From assembly GCA_009785425.1 (NCBI GenBank), contig WQWI01000004.1:41381-105380 (forward strand): a stretch of DNA of 64,000 nucleotides. The letters are read 5' to 3'. Shown piece after piece: positions 60,636 through 64,000 of this stretch. Source of the DNA: Bacteroidales bacterium (GTDB taxonomy: Bacteria > Bacteroidota > Bacteroidia > Bacteroidales > P3). Numbering within the stretch: position 1 is the stretch's first letter; each line of letters starts with the position of its first letter. The notes beneath the pieces are model-generated. The model ran no database searches. It saw only the letters and a program-made list of their open reading frames with translations, and had not been told where the DNA came from. A program made the translations under genes and the position numbers.

Positions 60636-63344
60636 ATGTCAAAAAAGTATGTTTACAGTTTCGGCGCAAAAAACGCTGAAGGAAAAGCGGACATGAAAGA
60701 ATTACTCGGTGGAAAAGGTGCAAACCTTGCCGAAATGTGCCTGATGGGCTTGCCTGTTCCTGCAGGTTTAACAATTACAACAGAATGTTGTACAGATTAC
60801 TATGCTAACGACTGCCAGCTTCCAAAAGGTTTGATGGACGAGGTTTGGAAAGGCATGGAATTTGTTGAAAAGGATATGGGAATGAAATACGGCGATGCTG
60901 AAAATCCGTTGTTGATGTCGGCTCGTTCGGGCTCTCGTGGTTCTATGCCGGGCATGATGGACACCGTTTTGAACATTGGTTTATGTTCGGCAACTTTGCC
61001 CGGAATTATCAAAAAAACTGACAATCCACGTTTCGTTTACGACTCGTATCGTCGTTTGATTATGATGTACGCAGATGTGGTCATGGATAAAGCCGAAGGT
61101 TTGGATAAAGGCATTCGCCGTCAATTGGACGATATGCTTGAGCATTACAAAGAAGAAAAAGGTTATGAAGGCGATATCGAATTGACTGCTGACGACATGA
61201 AAACGTTAGCAGAAAAATTCAAAGCGAAAGTGAAAGAAGTGATGGGTACTGACTTTCCGGATGATCCAAAAGTTCAGTTGGAAGGTGCGATTAAAGCGGT
61301 TTTCAAAAGTTGGAACGGAAAAAAAGCCGTTTCTTACCGCAGAATCGAAAATATTCCGGATGATTGGGGAACAGCCGTAAACATTCAAGCAATGGTATTC
61401 GGAAATATGGGTGACACATCAGCTACCGGTGTTGGATTTACTCGTGACCCGGCCGTTGGAACTAAAGTTTTCTACGGCGAATGGTTGCCAAATGCTCAAG
61501 GCGAAGACGTGGTTGCCGGAATTCGTACACCAAACCCGCTCAACTCCGACACAAAGAATGAGCAAAACAAACACTTGCCTTCGTTGCAAGAATTGTGGCC
61601 GAACCTTTACAAAGAACTCGATGATACTTGCATGCGTTTGGAGACTGAGTATAAAGATATGTTAGACATTGAATTTACCATCCAAGAGGGTAAACTTTAT
61701 ATGTTACAATGTCGCGTTGGTAAGAGCACAGGAACTGCTGCTTTGAAAATGGCGATGGACATGATGAATGAAAAATTAATTGACGAAAAAACCGCCGTAA
61801 CGCGTGTAAAACCTGAGCAATTAGACGAATTACTCCACCCGATTTGCGATCCAAAAATCGAAGCAACTGCAAAATTGCTTTGCAAAGGTTTGCCTGCAGG
61901 CCCGGGTGCCGCTGTTGGAAAAGTTGTGTTTTCGTCAGAGGATGCTGTTGAGTGGACACGTCGTGGCGAAAAAGTGCTTTTGGTTCGTAAAGAAACTAAT
62001 CCGGAAGATGTTGACGGTATGCGTGTTGCAGATGGAATTTTGACTTCTTTAGGTGGGATGACTTCTCATGCAGCTCTCGTAGCTCGTGGTTGGGGCAAGT
62101 GCTGCATCGTTGGTGCAGGCGTTTTGGATGTTCAAGAAGACAAAAAAGTGGCTTATGTAAAAGGTACGGGTATCGTGATTAAGGAAGGCGATATCTTGAC
62201 CTTGAACGGAACCAAAGGACACGCTTACGAAGGTGCTTTGAAATTGATGGAATCTTCTGAAAACCCACAGTTCCAAGAGTTCATGAAAATTGTAGATAAG
62301 TACCGTACAATGGGTGTTCGCACCAATGCGGAAACTGCAGAGGACGCACTTTTGGCAAAAAGTTTTGGTGCAGAGGGTATCGGCTTGTTCCGCACAGAAC
62401 ACATGTTCTATGGAAAAGGAGCAGAGGCACCTTTGTTCGTTTTACGTAAAATGATTTTGGCAGGAAGCGATGAAGAGCGTCAAAAAGCGATTGACGAACT
62501 TGAGCCGTTTGTGAAGAAAGATATGAAAGAAACGTTGATTGCGATGGACGGACTTCCGGTTACATTCCGTTTGCTTGACCCGCCGTTGCACGAGTTCGCT
62601 CCGCAAACCGCCGAAAATCAAAAGCAACTCGCCGATGCGTTAGGTATTACTGTTGAAGACGTTGTTAACCGCGTACAGGATTTGCACGAAATCAACCCGA
62701 TGATGGGACACCGTGGTGTGCGTTTAGGTATCACCTACCCTGCTATCACGGAAATGCAAGTACGTGCGTTGTTTGAAGCAACCGCAGAATTGATGAAAGA
62801 CGGCAAATCTCCAAAGCCGGAAATCATGGTTCCTGTTACAATCGGTGGACGCGAATTAAGAATAACCAAAGTCTCTGTAGATAAAATTCATGAAGAAGTT
62901 TGCAAGAAATTTGGTGTAAAAATCGAGTATCTGTACGGTACGATGATTGAAATTCCACGTGCGTGTTTCTTGGCAGAAAGCATGGCAAAAGAAGCGGAAT
63001 TTTTCTCTTTCGGAACAAACGATTTGACGCAGATGACTTACGGTTTCAGCCGTGACGATGCAAGTGTGTTTTTGCCGGAATACGTTGACAAAGGAATTTT
63101 GGACAAAGACCCATTCCAAACCATCGATCCAAAAGGCGTTGGCGAGTTGATTACGATGGCTTGCGAGCGTGGTCGCAAAGGACGTCCGAACCTAAAGGTA
63201 GGTATTTGTGGCGAACAAGGCGGTGATCCGAAATCGGTAGAGTTTTGCTACTTAAACGGGCTGAACTACGTAAGTTGTTCACCGTATCGTGTGCCAATTG
63301 CACGTTTGGCTGCTGCTCAGGCGGCGATTAAGCATGGTAAATAG
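60636..63344 (+). CDS. ppdK: Pyruvate, phosphate dikinase
   Basis: 902 residues, the normal length. The ATP-grasp domain (LLGGKGANLAEM near 24) is followed by the phosphohistidine domain with GGMTSHAALVARGWGKCCIVG (the catalytic His, near 475) and the C-terminal PEP/pyruvate barrel ending ICGEQGGDP (the active-site Cys, near 855). It interconverts PEP, AMP and PPi with pyruvate, ATP and Pi, often in the glycolytic direction in anaerobic Bacteroidota. It has its own promoter and terminator. Confidence 0.97.
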   Translation: MSKKYVYSFGAKNAEGKADMKELLGGKGANLAEMCLMGLPVPAGLTITTECCTDYYANDCQLPKGLMDEVWKGMEFVEKDMGMKYGDAENPLLMSARSGSRGSMPGMMDTVLNIGLCSATLPGIIKKTDNPRFVYDSYRRLIMMYADVVMDKAEGLDKGIRRQLDDMLEHYKEEKGYEGDIELTADDMKTLAEKFKAKVKEVMGTDFPDDPKVQLEGAIKAVFKSWNGKKAVSYRRIENIPDDWGTAVNIQAMVFGNMGDTSATGVGFTRDPAVGTKVFYGEWLPNAQGEDVVAGIRTPNPLNSDTKNEQNKHLPSLQELWPNLYKELDDTCMRLETEYKDMLDIEFTIQEGKLYMLQCRVGKSTGTAALKMAMDMMNEKLIDEKTAVTRVKPEQLDELLHPICDPKIEATAKLLCKGLPAGPGAAVGKVVFSSEDAVEWTRRGEKVLLVRKETNPEDVDGMRVADGILTSLGGMTSHAALVARGWGKCCIVGAGVLDVQEDKKVAYVKGTGIVIKEGDILTLNGTKGHAYEGALKLMESSENPQFQEFMKIVDKYRTMGVRTNAETAEDALLAKSFGAEGIGLFRTEHMFYGKGAEAPLFVLRKMILAGSDEERQKAIDELEPFVKKDMKETLIAMDGLPVTFRLLDPPLHEFAPQTAENQKQLADALGITVEDVVNRVQDLHEINPMMGHRGVRLGITYPAITEMQVRALFEATAELMKDGKSPKPEIMVPVTIGGRELRITKVSVDKIHEEVCKKFGVKIEYLYGTMIEIPRACFLAESMAKEAEFFSFGTNDLTQMTYGFSRDDASVFLPEYVDKGILDKDPFQTIDPKGVGELITMACERGRKGRPNLKVGICGEQGGDPKSVEFCYLNGLNYVSCSPYRVPIARLAAAQAAIKHGK

Positions 63345-63391
63345 TATCCTGCCAAAATTTATTTGAAAAGGCTTATTGCCTTTGCCCTAAC

Positions 63392-63426
63392 AAGAAAGAC
63401 GAAGTACATTGTGCTTCGTCTTTCTT
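63392..63426 (+). terminator. ppdK terminator
   Basis: A perfect 13-bp stem (aagaaagacgaag/cttcgtctttctt), a 9-nt loop and a T-rich tail. Confidence 0.85.
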
Positions 63427-63492
63427 TTGTTGAAGGTTATTTACTGGTCTTTCTAACAAATTCTGTACACAAAGATAATAGTTTTTTTTGAT

Positions 63493-64000
63493 TTAAGCAA
63501 CATTTTTTAGTTTTAGTTCTGCAAATTCTTTAATTGTAAGATTCCCCAATGCCGAATGTCTTCGATTTTGATTGTAGTAGATTTCCACGTATTCAAACAA
63601 AAGCGATTTCATTTGTTCTTTAGATACGAGTTTGTTTCCATAAATTAATTCTGACTTCAACGTTTTGAAAAACGACTCTGCAACAGCGTTATCCCAACAG
63701 TTTCCTCTTCGACACATACTTTGTGTTATCCCGTAACTGGCCAGTAAATTCACAAACCTACTGCAAGTGTATTGAACACCTTGATCCGAATGAAAAATCA
63801 GATCTTTTGCTGGCGGTCGATTTTTGACAGCCATCCTCAACGCTGAAAGTGTTGTCTGTTCCGCACTTAACTCTTCGCTGTGCGACCATCCGATAACCTT
63901 TCTATCTTCCAAATCAATAATAACCGTTTGATATAAAAAGCCGTTTTTGGTTGGAATGTAGGTAATGTCTGAAACCCAAGCTCCGTGCGGAAGCGACTCG
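63493..64000 (-). CDS. IS3-family transposase, catalytic part, cut by window edge
   Basis: The reading frame continues to the window edge (SLPHGAWVSDITYIPTKNGF), upstream of the apparent ATG at 63912. The rve integrase domain shows the DDE triad: Asp in WVSDITYI, Asp in FHSDQGVQYT and Glu in NAVAESFFKTLKSEL. It catalyses transposition of an IS3-type element. The C-terminal end is complete and the end of the element should lie between about 63440 and 63490. The upstream frame (OrfA) is outside the window. Confidence 0.92.
   Translation of the reverse strand, partial: ESLPHGAWVSDITYIPTKNGFLYQTVIIDLEDRKVIGWSHSEELSAEQTTLSALRMAVKNRPPAKDLIFHSDQGVQYTCSRFVNLLASYGITQSMCRRGNCWDNAVAESFFKTLKSELIYGNKLVSKEQMKSLLFEYVEIYYNQNRRHSALGNLTIKEFAELKLKNVA

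Noticed and set aside
1..64000. CRISPR array or tRNA genes
   Set aside because: No regularly spaced direct repeats with spacers and no T-loop/acceptor pattern seen on either strand.

Overview
The window comes from a member of the Bacteroidota, most likely an uncultured or anaerobic Bacteroidia-type organism. The evidence is direct: promoters throughout match the phylum-specific form (-7 box TAnnTTTG, sometimes with TTTG about 20 nt upstream), AT-rich intergenic DNA lacks clear Shine-Dalgarno sequences, and several genes belong to Bacteroidota-typical families (PorQ and a type B sorting domain of the type IX secretion system, DUF5686, 2-oxoglutarate:ferredoxin oxidoreductase, PPDK, S16 with a long acidic tail). 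KorAB, PPDK, methylmalonyl-CoA mutase and a classical ornithine carbamoyltransferase suit an anaerobic, fermentative metabolism. No rRNA, tRNA or CRISPR array was found.

Layout. 1-6040: thioredoxin, a DUF58 protein, an Ig-like lipoprotein and korAB. About 6245-12305: a ~6 kb integrated element with a tyrosine integrase, an excisionase-like HTH protein, a Rep-like protein, a YopX/glycosylase-like protein, a macro-domain protein and a structured RNA; it is bounded by a 15-bp near-perfect direct repeat, with 22-bp arm-type repeats just inside. 12344-16209: a small secreted-peptide locus (a large hairpin, HlyD-type adaptor, ABC exporter without peptidase domain, HTH protein carrying a double-glycine motif, a 51-aa double-glycine peptide, terminator). 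16262-25627: two cell-surface proteins with carboxypeptidase-regulatory-like domains, then a full MacAB-TolC-like efflux operon. 25668-34367: methylmalonyl-CoA mutase, then an apparent operon in which a MjaI-type restriction-modification pair, with a putAbiC-like abortive infection gene between its halves, lies between a glycosyltransferase and a HAD phosphatase, MORN-like and porQ genes. 34400-51400: housekeeping genes (psd, gyrA, argF, ruvB, queG, an RNA methyltransferase, a LolD-like ATPase) mixed with small secreted proteins, a HicAB pair, a possible RNase-fold gene and two more RNA candidates. 51450-63426: M48 protease/DUF898, then miaB-recR-esterase-rlmB-argS-rimM, rpsP and ppdK. The right edge holds a truncated IS3-family transposase.

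The most interesting signals are non-coding. Two minus-strand RNAs (8628-8830, on the element, and 41412-41599, in the chromosome) share conserved sequence blocks and a long rod-like structure supported by compensatory base changes; each has its own promoter and U-run end. A third, unrelated candidate RNA (42905-43054) has its 5' and 3' ends paired by a 16-bp stem. The window is also peppered with short palindromic repeats, several inserted in frame into genes (DUF58, FAH-family, queG, argS) or supplying start, stop or C-terminal codons (ABC exporter, Ig-like protein, miaB).
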